DNA of 64,000 nt, taken from Bin87 sp965197635 (GTDB lineage Bacteria > Chloroflexota > Dehalococcoidia > Lucifugimonadales > UBA3495). Each line of letters starts with the position of its first letter. Position 1 is the stretch's first letter. This document shows positions 45,286 to 54,960 of this stretch, piece by piece. The stretch is taken from NCBI GenBank assembly GCA_965197635.1, contig OZ240218.1, positions 620,001-684,000 of the forward strand. The letters run 5' to 3'. Under the pieces are notes generated by a model. That model did not search any database. It had not been told where the DNA came from and worked only from the letters and a program-made list of their open reading frames with translations. Both the position numbers and the translations under genes were made by a program.

Positions 45286-46296
45286 CTACACCGGCATATT
45301 CGCGCCCCGCCGCATCATGTCCACCGGGTAGTCGCCGTACACGTCCTCGTAGATTTCGTGCGGCTCGGGGAGAGGGCTGGCGTCGGCGAAGGCCACGGCT
45401 TCTTCCATCAGCACGCGGGCCTCTTCGTCCATCTGGTCCAGCTCTTCGGCGGTGATGACGTTGCCCTGGGCGACCATGTGGTTGCGGAATGTGAGGAGCG
45501 GGTCGCGGGCGCGCCAGTGGTCCTCTTCCTCCTTGGTGCGGTAGGTCAGCGGATTGTCGAAGACGGTGTGGCCGTAGTAGCGGTAGGTGCGGGCCTCCAG
45601 CAGGGCCGGACCGTCGCCGGCGCGGGCGCGGGAGACCGCCTCGCCGGCGGCTTCGTACACGGCCAGCACGTCCATGCCGTCCACGTGGACACCGGGCATG
45701 TCGTAGGATGCCGCCCGGTCGGCCACGTTGGCAACGGACAGGCCGTACTCCACCGGCGTGGACTCCGCGTAGCCGTTGTTTTCGCAGCAGAAAATCACTG
45801 GCAGCTTCCACACCGAGGCCAGGTTCATGCACTCGTGCAGCACGCCCTGGTTGGCGCCGCCGTCGCCGAAGAAGGCCACGGCCACGCGACCCAGCTTGCG
45901 GATCTTCGAGGTGAGCGCCGCGCCCACGGCCAGGGGCACGCTGCCAGCCACGATGCCGTTGGTGCCCAGCATCCCCTTGCTCATGTCGGCGATGTGCATG
46001 GAGCCGCCCTTGCCTTTGTTGGGGCCGTGGCTGCGTCCGAAGAGCTCGGCCATCATCAGCTTGGGGTCAACGCCCTTGGCGATGCAATGGCCGTGGCCGC
46101 GGTGGGTGCTGCCGATGTAGTCGTCGTCGGAGAGGTGCGCGCAGACGCCGGTGGGCACCGCTTCCTGCCCGACCGAAGAGTGGACGGAGGCAGACATTCC
46201 GCGCTGGCCGGTTTCGGGCACGCCCCGCTCCTCGAAATGGCGAATGGTGGTCATGGTGCGATAGAGCTTCAACAGGATGTCGCGGTCGGGTTCCAT
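45286..46296 (-). CDS. 2-oxo acid (pyruvate/acetoin-type) dehydrogenase E1 alpha subunit
   Basis: The 336-residue protein is an E1 alpha chain (acoA/pdhA type). It carries the thiamine diphosphate motif GDGGANQG (144-151) ending in ENN (172-174), and HRGHGHCIAKGVDPKLMMAE with the histidines of the active site. RYYGHTVFDNPLTYRTKEE is the phosphorylation-loop region of the family. It is the first gene of the minus-strand operon E1 alpha, small partner, protease, E1 beta. The protein is intact and of usual length. Confidence 0.92.
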   Translation of the reverse strand: MEPDRDILLKLYRTMTTIRHFEERGVPETGQRGMSASVHSSVGQEAVPTGVCAHLSDDDYIGSTHRGHGHCIAKGVDPKLMMAELFGRSHGPNKGKGGSMHIADMSKGMLGTNGIVAGSVPLAVGAALTSKIRKLGRVAVAFFGDGGANQGVLHECMNLASVWKLPVIFCCENNGYAESTPVEYGLSVANVADRAASYDMPGVHVDGMDVLAVYEAAGEAVSRARAGDGPALLEARTYRYYGHTVFDNPLTYRTKEEEDHWRARDPLLTFRNHMVAQGNVITAEELDQMDEEARVLMEEAVAFADASPLPEPHEIYEDVYGDYPVDMMRRGANMPV

Positions 46297-46600
46297 GGCA
46301 ACACGCTCCTTATGATGATGTTCCGGTGATGGTGCGTTCGACAGACGAGATGGGGCAATTATACGAAAAACCGGCGAGAAATGCGCCGGCTCTGGAGTGG
46401 CCCAATACTAGCACGGGGCGGAAGAGTGTCAAGGCGAGATATCCGACGCTGGTTGCCCAGAGTTTTCAGGCGGTTAGACGACGGGGCGCTCGCCAACCCT
46501 GATGCTACAATGGCTCACACCAGTTCCGACTGAGCACGCTTCAGAGGAAAGACGATGACTGATGACATTGAAGCTTTTGAGAGTGGCTTTTCTGAGCACC
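46297..46600. other. Intergenic; start of a broken small ORF
   Basis: TACAAT at about 46505 could be a -10 box. An ATG at 46555 after AGAGGAAA starts MTDDIEAFESGFSEHL, which is cut by the IS630 element at 46601. Its continuation after the element (47852) is not clear. Confidence 0.35.
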
Positions 46601-46690
46601 TAAACCAATACCAAGGTGGGATGTGCAGGGTGATAGGGTAAATTGGGGCCAATTGGGTTGCATAGTTTCGGGAGTTGCACGGGGTTAGTG

Positions 46691-47851
46691 ATGGTCGTGA
46701 GAGAGCTAGACCGGTCTCTGGAACAATGGCAGATGGGGGTCAAGGACCTGCGCCGGAGGATGATTCTGGCGCCCACGCCCCGGGAGCGGAACGCGATGGT
46801 ACGCCATGCTGCTGCTGGCCCAGGGCTTGACGGCAGCGGCCACGGCGGAGGCTCTGGAGCGAGACCCACACACCATTGGGTGGTGGGCGTCGGCCTTCGG
46901 TGAGGGAGGACCTGTAGCCCTGATATTCGAGCAGACCGGAGGTTCCCCTCCGCCCTTGACCAAGCGCAGCAGGCGGAGTTGAAGGCGGCGGTGCGGGAAG
47001 CGCCCAACCAGGCGGGCATCGAGCTATCCAACTGGAACTGGAGGGCGGTGCGCCGGTTGGTGGAGGAAAGGTTCGGGTTGGCGCTGGGCCGGAGCAGTTG
47101 CTTGAACTACCGGCACCGGTTGGGGTTTGTGCTGAAGCGACCCCAGAAGCGGTTGGTCAAGGCGGACCCAGCGCGCCGGGAAGCCTTTGTGGCGGAGTAT
47201 GCGGCGTTGCTGGAGGCGGCGCGACGGACGGGAGCCAAGATCTGCTTCGCTGACGAGGCGCACTTCCGTGCGGATGCAGATCTGCGGGGCCAGTGGGTGC
47301 CGAAGGGCGAACCGGCCCTGGTGGGCTCCACCAGCCCGCGACGGGGTGAGAAGGTCAGCTACTACTCGGCGGTGTGCCTGGAGACTGGGGAGGTGGCGGT
47401 GATGGAACTGGAAGGCAACAGCAACTCCGAGACGTCAGCCGCCTTCCTGCGGCAACTGCGGGCGCGACACACCGAACCGCTGACCGTGATCTGGGACAAC
47501 TCGCCAGCCCATCGGGGCGATGCCATCAGAGCCTACCTGGCCACACCGGGCCTGAACCCGCGCCTGGTCAACTTGCCCAGCTACCGTCCGGACTTCAACG
47601 CCCCGATCCTTGACCAATCGCGCCATTTGGGGCTGGATACGTCAGGAGGCAACCGCCAACCGGTGCCTGGGAACCCGTGCCGCCGTGCGGGAGAAAGTGG
47701 GCGACTTTTTCACCGATTTAGCCCACCGTCGGGAAGAAATCAAGCGCCGCTGCCGAACCGTCCTTCAGGCTCGTGCTGCAGAACTGACCGGCAACGCCCG
47801 CGCCAATGGTTCCGGCCCAGCAAATGTAGATTTCACTTTGGCTTCGGTTTA
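46691..47851 (+). pseudogene. IS630 type A transposase, frameshifted
   Basis: The N-terminal frame starts at 46691 (ELDRSLEQWQMGVKDLRRRM) and changes near 46800 to the helix-turn-helix (AQGLTAAATAEALERDPHTI) and again near 46950. From 46979 the DDE domain is open: RTGAKICFADEAHFRADADL, EPLTVIWDNSPAHRGDAIRA and LVNLPSYRPDFNA. At 47601-47621 a CCCGATCCTTGACCAATCG insert replaces two codons and shifts the frame; the C-terminal part (ATANRCLGTRAAVREKVGDF, RREEIKRRCRTVLQARAAEL) follows in the next frame to 47851. Confidence 0.85.
47601..47621 (+). repeat. Short insert CCCCGATCCTTGACCAATCG (IS630 A2)
   Basis: Replaces GACGAG of the expected FNADE-IWGW sequence, known from the sister copy (FNADE) and the following IWGW codons. 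Confidence 0.75.
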
Positions 47852-48025
47852 GGATGTTACCTCTTGGCAGGGCTTCGCGGTCGTGGTCCTTGCAGATCCC
47901 TTGAAGTTTGCGTTGCTGGCGTGTTGCGACAGCGCGGGCTCGTGTTCTTGCCTTGCGTTGGTCGGGCGTGAATGAGTTGTTTCCCCTACAAGCAAGCGAA
48001 ATGCCCCAAGGGGTAAATGGGGAAG

Positions 48026-49180
48026 CTACTCGGGTATCCCCAGAGCCTTTCGCACTGCTCCACCAATGGGTGTCAGCGGGCTTTCCTCGGGAGGGCCGTG
48101 GGGGACCATGCGGTTATGCTGGATAGCAACCGCCAGTCGCTGCTGGGGGTCAACCCAGCCCAGACAACCGCCGGCCCCGTTATGGCCGAAAGCCAGAGGG
48201 TTGCTGCCCATGGCGCCCATGCCGGGACTACCTGCGAAGTGGAAGCCTCCGATGGTTCCATGATGGGGTCTACCGTGCACCGGATCGTAATCGCTGGGGG
48301 GTCGGGGTATATGGAAGGTCCACACGCGCTCCTCAGAAAGAAGGCGCACGCCGTCCAGCTCACCGCCGTTGGCCAGCATGGCGTAGAACCGGGCTTGGCT
48401 CCGCGCATTCATGATCCCCTGGGCTCCTGGGATACAGGCTTGGCGTACATCTGAGCGGCCAAACACCTCTTGGGTAGTCCCCACCACTGGCGGAGAGGCC
48501 CGGAACCGTAGCGAGTCCGGAGGTATTCCCGGAGCGCCGGGAGGGACCTCTGGCAGATTGGTAAGTTTAGCCACCCGGGGTTCAACCTCGGGTGGAATTC
48601 CGGCCCAAAGGTCGGTGATGCCCAGGGGTTGGCAGATTTCTTCCTGGATGAACTGACCGAAGGGCCGGTGCATTGGATCCGTACGACGCACGATCTCACC
48701 CACTACCCAGCCAAAGGTGTAGGCCATGTAGCCGCTTCGGGTTCCAGGCTCAAAGAGAGGGTGCATCTCCGCGATCTGCCCAACCATCCAGTCCCAATCG
48801 CACATCAATTCCGGAGTAACTCCCACGGGCATCAGGGGAACTCCAATACGGTGGGTCAACGCATCGAACACCGTGCCTTTGTCCTTGCCGTACTTTCCGA
48901 ATTCGGGCCAGTATTTAGCCACTGGTTGGTAGTAGTCCACCAGCCCGCGCTCCGCCTGAATGTGGAGCGCTGTCGCTGTCATTGCTTTGATATTGGAAAA
49001 CACCGGGAACAGGGTGTCTCCATCGACCTCCTTGCCGGTGGTCTCGTCAGCCAGGCCGCCCCACTGGTCGATCACCAATTCGCTGTCCAGGTAAGCTGCG
49101 ACCTGAACTCCGATTTCTCCGCGTTCGCCGATGGCAACGTCAATAGCTTCTTGTACGATGCTTTTCGAACTTTCCGCCAT
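48026..49180 (-). CDS. Class C beta-lactamase-like serine hydrolase
   Basis: The 384-residue protein belongs to the beta-lactamase/EstB/D-aminopeptidase superfamily. The nucleophile motif Ser-x-x-Lys is SNIK (Ser62, Lys65), followed by TALHIQAERGLVDYYQPVAK and a tyrosine region GYMAYTFGWVVGE that fits the Tyr-x-Asn position loosely. HNGAGG near residue 340 replaces the Lys-Thr-Gly box, as in esterases of this fold. No signal peptide is present, so it is likely a cytoplasmic esterase or amidase rather than an antibiotic resistance enzyme. Confidence 0.85.
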   Translation of the reverse strand: MAESSKSIVQEAIDVAIGERGEIGVQVAAYLDSELVIDQWGGLADETTGKEVDGDTLFPVFSNIKAMTATALHIQAERGLVDYYQPVAKYWPEFGKYGKDKGTVFDALTHRIGVPLMPVGVTPELMCDWDWMVGQIAEMHPLFEPGTRSGYMAYTFGWVVGEIVRRTDPMHRPFGQFIQEEICQPLGITDLWAGIPPEVEPRVAKLTNLPEVPPGAPGIPPDSLRFRASPPVVGTTQEVFGRSDVRQACIPGAQGIMNARSQARFYAMLANGGELDGVRLLSEERVWTFHIPRPPSDYDPVHGRPHHGTIGGFHFAGSPGMGAMGSNPLAFGHNGAGGCLGWVDPQQRLAVAIQHNRMVPHGPPEESPLTPIGGAVRKALGIPE

Positions 49181-49599
49181 AGCAGCACCTCTCCGTTGAT
49201 GATTCTTGAAAAGACAGGTCTGGTGTGGTGAACCCGGCTTGGAGGGTGTTTCGAAAGTCCCTTCACCTTGGGGACAGGGGAAGTATCAAGGGGTGACCTG
49301 TACCAGTGGTTGTACCACCGTCCATGATAGTCCGACAAGTACCTGATACCGCCGATGGTGCCTCAGGTTGTCAATGGCGGCGGGAAAACGTACCAATGCG
49401 GTGTTGACGGTCAGTGATCGAGCCTCCCACGTGGCCCACTTTATCCCCACCGATTACATATTCCACGGAGGAAGGGACGAGAAACTGGACAATCACCAAA
49501 TGTCCCTCTCTCTGAACCAATCAAGAGCGTGTAAAATGCGGTCTGGGATACTCCAACTTCGGTCAGAACGGAGCGGGGCATCCGCTCAGGGAGGCGGGA
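49181..49599. other. Intergenic, divergent promoters expected
   Basis: The spacer of 419 nt separates the serine hydrolase (minus) from the amidohydrolase (plus). Both genes must have promoters here. TGTAAAAT near 49537 is a weak -10 candidate for the plus direction. No repeat or RNA is recognised. Confidence 0.4.
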
Positions 49600-51150
49600 A
49601 TGACTCTATCTCTGATAAGGGGAAAGCACGTCGTCTGCAAGGTCACCGGCCCTGATTCGGCAGAGGTGGTCTCCGACGGGGCGGTACTCCAGCGGGACGG
49701 ACAAATCGAAGCGGTGGGCGACTACCGGGAGCTCAGTCGTCAGCATCCCGACGCCGAGGTCATCGGTTCCGGCAATCACATCGTCATGCCGGGGCTGGTC
49801 AACGACCACTTCCACGTCGGCCTCACTCCATTCCAGATGGGTGCGCCCGACCTGCCCCTGGAATTGTGGAGCCTTGCCCGCATCGGCGTCCGGGCGATCG
49901 ACCCCTACCTGGACCAACTTTACGGAGCGGTCCAGATGATCGAGACCGGGACCACGACGGTGCAGGCGATACACTCGCCCGGGCGCGGATTCGGGCCGGT
50001 AAGCCTGGAGATCGCCGACCGGGTCGTGAGCGCCTACCAGGCTTCCGGAATGCGCGTCTCATACGCCCCCTCCGTGGTGGATCAGAACTCGATGGTCGCG
50101 GGTTCCGGCGGCGGAGAGGCTGACTTTGCCGCGCAAATGCCCCCGGACCTGGCCGAACGGTACCGCTCCTTCATGGCACCCAGCTACTGGCCGGTGGCCG
50201 AGGTGATGCCCGCCCTGGAAGAGATATGCCGCAAATACGGCAACAACCAGTACGAACGGGTACAGGTCACCATGGCCCCCAGCAACGTCCACCGCTGCTC
50301 CGACGAGTTGCTCACCGAGTTGAAGGGGATGGCGGGACGCTACGGAACCGGCATACACATCCACCTGCAGGAAACGGTGTACCAGAAGCTGTACGGCCAC
50401 ACAGCCTACGGCAAGACCCCCCTGCAGCACCTCCACGACATAGGATTCCTGGGTCCGGAAGTGACCTGCGGCCACAGCGTCTGGGCCACTGAGGAGGACC
50501 TGAGGTTGATGGCCGCCACCGGTACCAACATCTGCCACAACGCCAGCTCCAACCTGCGGCTGCAGAGCGGGATAGCCCCCTTGGGTAGGATCCTGGCAGC
50601 GGGGATCAAGGTGGCCATCGGCAGCGACGAGGCCGGCCTGAACGACGACAAGGACCTGTTCCAGGAGATGCGGCTGGTGCTCAAGCTCCACCGGGTGCCC
50701 GGGATGGATCTGGAGCCTCCCACGTCCTGCCAAGTCCTGGAGATGGCGACGGTCAACGGGGCCTACGCCAGCTGGTTCGGAGACCGGATCGGCACCCTGG
50801 AACCGGGGAAACGGGCGGACATGGCGCTCGTGGACCTGCGGAACATCGAAGAGCCGTATCTGGACCCGCGGGTGTCGGTGGTGGACGCCCTGGTGCACCG
50901 GGGACGAGGCATTGACGTTGACACCGTGCTGGTGGACGGTGAAGTCGTACTCCGGGACTGTCGCCTGACCAAAGTGGACAAGGAAGCCCTGTTCAGGGAG
51001 ATCAAGGGCGCCTTGGACCGTCCCCTGTCAGACCGGGAAGTGGAGCGTCGGGAGCTGGCCGGTTTGGTGGAGCCCTACCTGCGACGGTTTTACCGTGGCA
51101 CGGTGCCGCAGGACACCGCTCCCTTCACGTGGTACAACTCCCGTTCTTGA
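49600..51150 (+). CDS. Amidohydrolase family protein (ATZ/TRZ-like)
   Basis: The 516-residue protein is a metal-dependent amidohydrolase, subtype with chlorohydrolase/guanine-deaminase-like features. Metal ligands: HFH at residues 70-72 (PGLVNDHFH), His in GTGIHIHLQET, His in VTCGHSVW and Asp in AIGSDEAGLNDD. The C-terminal small domain has IGTLEPGKRADMALVDL, the normal beta-sandwich return. It likely deaminates or dechlorinates a heterocycle, or hydrolyses a cyclic amide. The gene is intact. The ATG at 49600 follows GGGAGGCGGG, a fair ribosome-binding site. Confidence 0.9.
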   Translation: MTLSLIRGKHVVCKVTGPDSAEVVSDGAVLQRDGQIEAVGDYRELSRQHPDAEVIGSGNHIVMPGLVNDHFHVGLTPFQMGAPDLPLELWSLARIGVRAIDPYLDQLYGAVQMIETGTTTVQAIHSPGRGFGPVSLEIADRVVSAYQASGMRVSYAPSVVDQNSMVAGSGGGEADFAAQMPPDLAERYRSFMAPSYWPVAEVMPALEEICRKYGNNQYERVQVTMAPSNVHRCSDELLTELKGMAGRYGTGIHIHLQETVYQKLYGHTAYGKTPLQHLHDIGFLGPEVTCGHSVWATEEDLRLMAATGTNICHNASSNLRLQSGIAPLGRILAAGIKVAIGSDEAGLNDDKDLFQEMRLVLKLHRVPGMDLEPPTSCQVLEMATVNGAYASWFGDRIGTLEPGKRADMALVDLRNIEEPYLDPRVSVVDALVHRGRGIDVDTVLVDGEVVLRDCRLTKVDKEALFREIKGALDRPLSDREVERRELAGLVEPYLRRFYRGTVPQDTAPFTWYNSRS

Positions 51151-51223
51151 AGGCAAGTCCAGGCGGTAATGCGCGAGGACCTGCCACACGACCCCTATGA
51201 ACCCATTCATGATCCGGCTGTGT

Positions 51224-52027
51224 TCACGAAGTTCCGCCCCTGAGGGCATGTTGTCCTGTGTCGTTACGATGCACCCGCGTGCTACGAAAGCAATTGGCAG
51301 GATACGGCGATTGGCAGATCTCCGAGCCTATGACCGGGACCGAGCACAAAACTGCAATAGGGTCGTCGTCCTGAAGCAACTGGCTACCGTGGCGAACAAC
51401 CTGCGGTAAGATTGCCCGGCCGGCCCACGGGCGCCAACCAGCCCGCCGCTGCCATAGCCCGACCGGGACATTCCCGTTCCAACTACGCGTGAACCACTCA
51501 GGCCGGCGGGAGGGGAATGGGACCGGAGGGACGGTTCCCGATCCGTCCCGCGGCGGGCAACAGGTGCGGTAGGCCTGTTCGATCTGGGGGATCATCCACT
51601 CTCCGGCGGTGTTGTTGTCGGGCAGGACGATGTTGGCCAGGAACTCGGCCTCCAGGGTGGAGATGCCCGCGGCGACCGCCTCCAGTTTGGCCTTGACCAC
51701 CAGGAGCAGTGCCTGCCACTGCTGGCGGCAGGCCTGATCGTAGGCTTCGTGCTGGGCCTTTGCATTGCACACCCGGGGCGGGTTGTGGTTGTTCACCTGG
51801 AAGTCGTCGGGATCGGGCAGTTCCAGCACGAAGCGGATGCGGCAGCTCATTCCGGCCCGGGGACAGTGTAGCGCAGACGGGTGAGCAATTCCGCCCGAAG
51901 CTTTTGGCCGGAACTTTCCTTCGGCGGCGACGCGAGGAGGCCGAGCCAGTTGGGGGTCATCGCAGCGTCCAGGGTCGATGGGATAGGCTGTGTACACGCT
52001 GTACAAGGCCTCGGCTGCCGGTATCAA
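51224..52027 (-). CDS. Hypothetical protein
   Basis: The 267-residue frame has its most coding-like part in the middle (CRIRFVLELPDPDDFQVNNH, EAYDQACRQQWQALLLVVKA, KLEAVAAGISTLEAEFLANI), with a helical, amphipathic character. The C-terminal 100 residues after 'QIEQAYRT' look out of frame (PPVPFPSRRPEWFTRSWN), so a frameshift near 51560 is likely. I recognise no family. The gene might be of phage or mobile origin, but nothing nearby supports that. Confidence 0.4.
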   Translation of the reverse strand: MIPAAEALYSVYTAYPIDPGRCDDPQLARPPRVAAEGKFRPKASGGIAHPSALHCPRAGMSCRIRFVLELPDPDDFQVNNHNPPRVCNAKAQHEAYDQACRQQWQALLLVVKAKLEAVAAGISTLEAEFLANIVLPDNNTAGEWMIPQIEQAYRTCCPPRDGSGTVPPVPFPSRRPEWFTRSWNGNVPVGLWQRRAGWRPWAGRAILPQVVRHGSQLLQDDDPIAVLCSVPVIGSEICQSPYPANCFRSTRVHRNDTGQHALRGGTS

Positions 52028-52097
52028 CGGCGCACGGCTGCCGGACGCGCCCGACCTTGGTCAGTTCACATAAACAACGAGATGCAGGAGAGATCAG

Positions 52098-52373
52098 GCG
52101 AGCGGTTGCGACGGTCCTGGTCATGGTTTGTTTCGGGGTAGGACTGGCTGGCTGCGAGTCTTCTGGGGAGGCTCCGGCGATCGGTTGGTGCGTGAATACG
52201 CGGAGTGCATGGTGGATGACAACAGCGAGTTGCACCGGCGGATGGCCTCCGGGGAGGCCGGAACCGTTCCGTTGAGCGTGGCGGTTGCGAAAGCGCAGTT
52301 GCGGGCGCCACTGCAGCGTGGAGAACTGACGATGGCGGAGGTAGCAGAGTCCTACGCTCGGTTGTGCGGATAG
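52098..52373 (+). pseudogene. Small lipoprotein, one frameshift
   Basis: A hydrophobic stretch ending in a lipobox (VLVMVCFGVGLAGCESSG, Cys acylation site) reads in one frame. The next frame continues with GSGDRLVREYAECMVDDNSE and VAKAQLRAPLQRGELTMAEV to a stop at 52373. A one-base change near the GGGGAGG at about 52165 would join them to a lipoprotein of about 90 residues. The start codon is unclear. Function unknown; it would sit in the membrane facing outward. Confidence 0.45.
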
Positions 52374-52492
52374 GCGTGGCCAGGACGCGATGCGATGCGG
52401 GCGCTGCGCCGGTCATTGGGAATGATCCGGAACCCGGGCGGATGGCGCGGTTCGGGGGCGCGATGTCCCCGGTTCAGCAACGGAGCCGGATC

Positions 52493-52852
52493 ATGAAGTC
52501 TGATTTCCGGTGGCCAGACCCCTTCAACGCTGCCGGCATCGAGCATATGGCCGACTGGATGGAGCGCCGGTTGGGGCAGTCCCCGGTCTACCGCATCGCC
52601 ATTGGATCCGGCGACGCCGAGCTGCTGGCCTCCATGATGGCCGACCTCATGGAGGAATACCTGGCTGAAATCGGATACGACGCCCGGGTAGGCCGCGACC
52701 GGAATTTGGTGACCATAGCCACCGGCGACGACGATGATGACGGGAGCCGGCGGGAGCGGAACATCAGCATCCCGCTCGCCCGGGCCGTGATGCGGCGTCT
52801 TCATGGTCCCGGCCCCTACGGACCGGCCGCCGGCCTGCGGCCTTTCGTCTGA
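52493..52852 (+). CDS. Hypothetical protein
   Basis: The 119-residue frame (MKSDFRWPDPFNAAGIEHMA, then LGQSPVYRIAIGSGDAELLA, YLAEIGYDARVGRDRNLVTI) ends with an acidic tract and a short helix. The frame is open further upstream (52364); the ATG at 52493 is chosen because the upstream part looks non-coding. No family is recognised. It lies between the broken lipoprotein gene and the MFS transporter. Confidence 0.45.
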   Translation: MKSDFRWPDPFNAAGIEHMADWMERRLGQSPVYRIAIGSGDAELLASMMADLMEEYLAEIGYDARVGRDRNLVTIATGDDDDDGSRRERNISIPLARAVMRRLHGPGPYGPAAGLRPFV

Positions 52853-53142
52853 GCCGACATGATGGGTTTCATCGTAGCCGGACCCTCGGGAGCAGGCAGG
52901 ACGGCATACTGCCGACCATCGTTAGCCTGACCGGGTACGGTTTGCCTTACAACCAGGGCCGGCGCTTCGAGAAGGACTTGGCCGATTCGGGGGTGGGCAG
53001 GCCGCATGGTGGCAATCGCGACAGCTATGCTGCTTAGCTGAGCGGAGATGTGTCGGTTTTGCGGTTGGAACTGCCCAAGAAATGTCGAGCGGTCCACCGC
53101 TTGATCCTCGAGAATGCGGTTGCCTGCCGGCAGCGGCTTGCG

Positions 53143-54438
53143 CTAACCGGCGGCTCTGAGGTTGGCGGGCAAGTGGCGCTCCCAGTCGGGGATCTGTCTG
53201 ACGCGGGGCGACGGCAGCAGCCAGGCTTGGACGAGGGCCATTGTGCTGAACCCAAGGGACATGAGCAACGGCGCCGCGTAGGTTCCCGTGATGTCCCACA
53301 GGAACCCGGCGCACACCGGCGCCAATCCCATTCCGAGGCCGCTGCCCAGGCTTTGCCATCCGTAAAGGCTGCCTTGGGGGACGTTTCCGTAATACTGACG
53401 ATTGGCGATTGGGAACGTGGGCACTTCGGTACTCTGGCCGATACCGAAGAGGACTGCGAACAGGTAATAGGCCCAGGCGTCGTGGGCAAAGAGAATGATC
53501 AGCAGCGGAAAGACCTGCAGGGACATACCGACGATCCAGACCGTTCTGCAACCCACGCGCTCCGCCACGACGGGCACGACGCCCCGAGCGATGACTCCAA
53601 CGCTCTGCTGGGCCGCCAGCACCCCGGCGGCCGCGCCCAGGGAGAGGCCGCGGTCGGCGGCGATGGCCACCACCAGGACGTTGATGATGTTGTGGCCCAT
53701 GCATCCCCAGTAGTGGATCCCGATGAGGTTCCAGAAGGTAACGGTGCGCTGGGCCTGCTGGAGGAACACCCTGGCCCTTACCTTTGCGGTCTCATCCCTC
53801 CTCGGTTGTTGAACCGGCTCGTCTCCAAGATCGCCCAAAGGGCGCAAACCTATGTCGGCGGGTCCGTTGTAAAAGAACCTGACCAACAGCAGCAGCAGCG
53901 CTCCCCCGGCGATGCCCGGAAGCCAGAAGATCCACTGGATGCCCAACTGGTTGAAGGCCGCACCAATCAGGAACAGGAACGCGATTACCCCGATGCCCTG
54001 GAACGACCAAACGACCCCCATGGCGGCTCCCAGATGTCTCCTGAACCACAGGGTGACGCTGGTCACCGGGATCACGGTGAAAATGGTGGTGGCGACGCCG
54101 AGGAAGACTCCGAAGAACAGATAGAATTGCCACAGGTTGCTCATGATGCCGGTCAGCAACATGCCGGCGATGAACAGCAAGGCTCCAAACAGAAGCAACC
54201 AACGGGCGCCGTAACGGTCACCGAGTCCACCCACGTAGGGGCTCACCAGTCCCAGGACTATCCACTGGAGGCTGAACGCGAGACTGATGGCGCCGTAGCT
54301 CCAGCCGAAGCCCGCGGGATCACTGAGATGCGGCACCAGGGCAGCCGCTGCGAATCGCACCGAGGAGGTGATGCACCCCATCGCAGCGGCTATCGCCACG
54401 ATGATCCAAGCGTAATGGATTCGGTTTTTTAGGGTCAT
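53143..54438 (-). CDS. MFS transporter
   Basis: The 431-residue protein has about twelve hydrophobic segments and the MFS loop motif between helices 2 and 3 (GGLGDRYGARWLLLFGALLF). A long polar central loop (ADIGLRPLGDLGDEPVQQPR) separates the two halves, as is common in the oxalate/formate and monocarboxylate-type MFS branch. It is a plasma-membrane transporter, probably of a small organic acid, driven by proton or anion exchange. The substrate cannot be deduced. The gene is intact and stands alone on the minus strand. Confidence 0.9.
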   Translation of the reverse strand: MTLKNRIHYAWIIVAIAAAMGCITSSVRFAAAALVPHLSDPAGFGWSYGAISLAFSLQWIVLGLVSPYVGGLGDRYGARWLLLFGALLFIAGMLLTGIMSNLWQFYLFFGVFLGVATTIFTVIPVTSVTLWFRRHLGAAMGVVWSFQGIGVIAFLFLIGAAFNQLGIQWIFWLPGIAGGALLLLLVRFFYNGPADIGLRPLGDLGDEPVQQPRRDETAKVRARVFLQQAQRTVTFWNLIGIHYWGCMGHNIINVLVVAIAADRGLSLGAAAGVLAAQQSVGVIARGVVPVVAERVGCRTVWIVGMSLQVFPLLIILFAHDAWAYYLFAVLFGIGQSTEVPTFPIANRQYYGNVPQGSLYGWQSLGSGLGMGLAPVCAGFLWDITGTYAAPLLMSLGFSTMALVQAWLLPSPRVRQIPDWERHLPANLRAAG

Positions 54439-54960
54439 AGATACCGCGAATCAGGGAGGGAGTGGCGTTGTGACTGAAACCGTTTTCGGATGGGGAATTG
54501 GAGATTGGCTGTCGCTAGGCGCGCAGTGTACACGCAAGAGGAGCACGGACCAAGAACAACCTCCCGTTATCGAAGGCGTCCGGCAAACGCGCCGCTGGGG
54601 CGGCATCGACACCTGATACGATCCCAGGATAGACAGGTGGCATTTTTGCGGAACACCTGGGCGGGCATTATCCCTGTACGTCCACAACTGGACGCCGACT
54701 CCCGAGGCGCTCACATGGCCCGCTTTCCCACCGCTCGGCTCCGGAAGGGGTGGTGGCCATCGGGGATTGCTCCTGAGAGAGGTGAGACCCATTATAACCC
54801 GCAGCATCTTGTTCTGCTGAGATTTCTGCTCCAACACGCTCTCCGGTCAGAGCGCCGCAGACACGGAATCCGATTTACAATCGGAACTGTAAACGTCAGC
54901 GGAACATCCCCAACTCGACCGCTGCAGACCAAGTGCCATCTGCTGGAGGTGAACCGATCG
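54439..54960. other. Intergenic, little recognised
   Basis: A short hairpin TCCGATTTACAATCGGA (54869-54885) resembles a tRNA-Tyr anticodon arm on the minus strand, but no tRNA acceptor or T arm surrounds it. The rest shows no recognisable feature apart from the GGAGG at about 54945 that serves the next gene. Confidence 0.35.

Larger units (their letters stand above)
46601..47851 (+). mobile_element. IS630-family element, type A copy 2
   Basis: Ends TAAACCAATACCAAGGTGGG and, inverted, TAAACCGAAGCCAAAGTGAA, with outer TA dinucleotides. It is a sister of the element at 36380-37392 and lacks its palindromic inserts, so serves as a comparison. Confidence 0.88.

Noticed and set aside
46555..46600. 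Small gene start MTDDIEAFESGFSEHL continued after the IS630 element at 47852
   Set aside because: The joined text after the element does not look like a protein I can support, so only the start is mentioned.
54869..54885. tRNA-Tyr-like anticodon arm (TCCGA stem, TTGTAAA loop on the minus strand)
   Set aside because: No acceptor stem, D arm or T arm with GGTTCGAATCC follows, so it is at most a fragment or chance hairpin.
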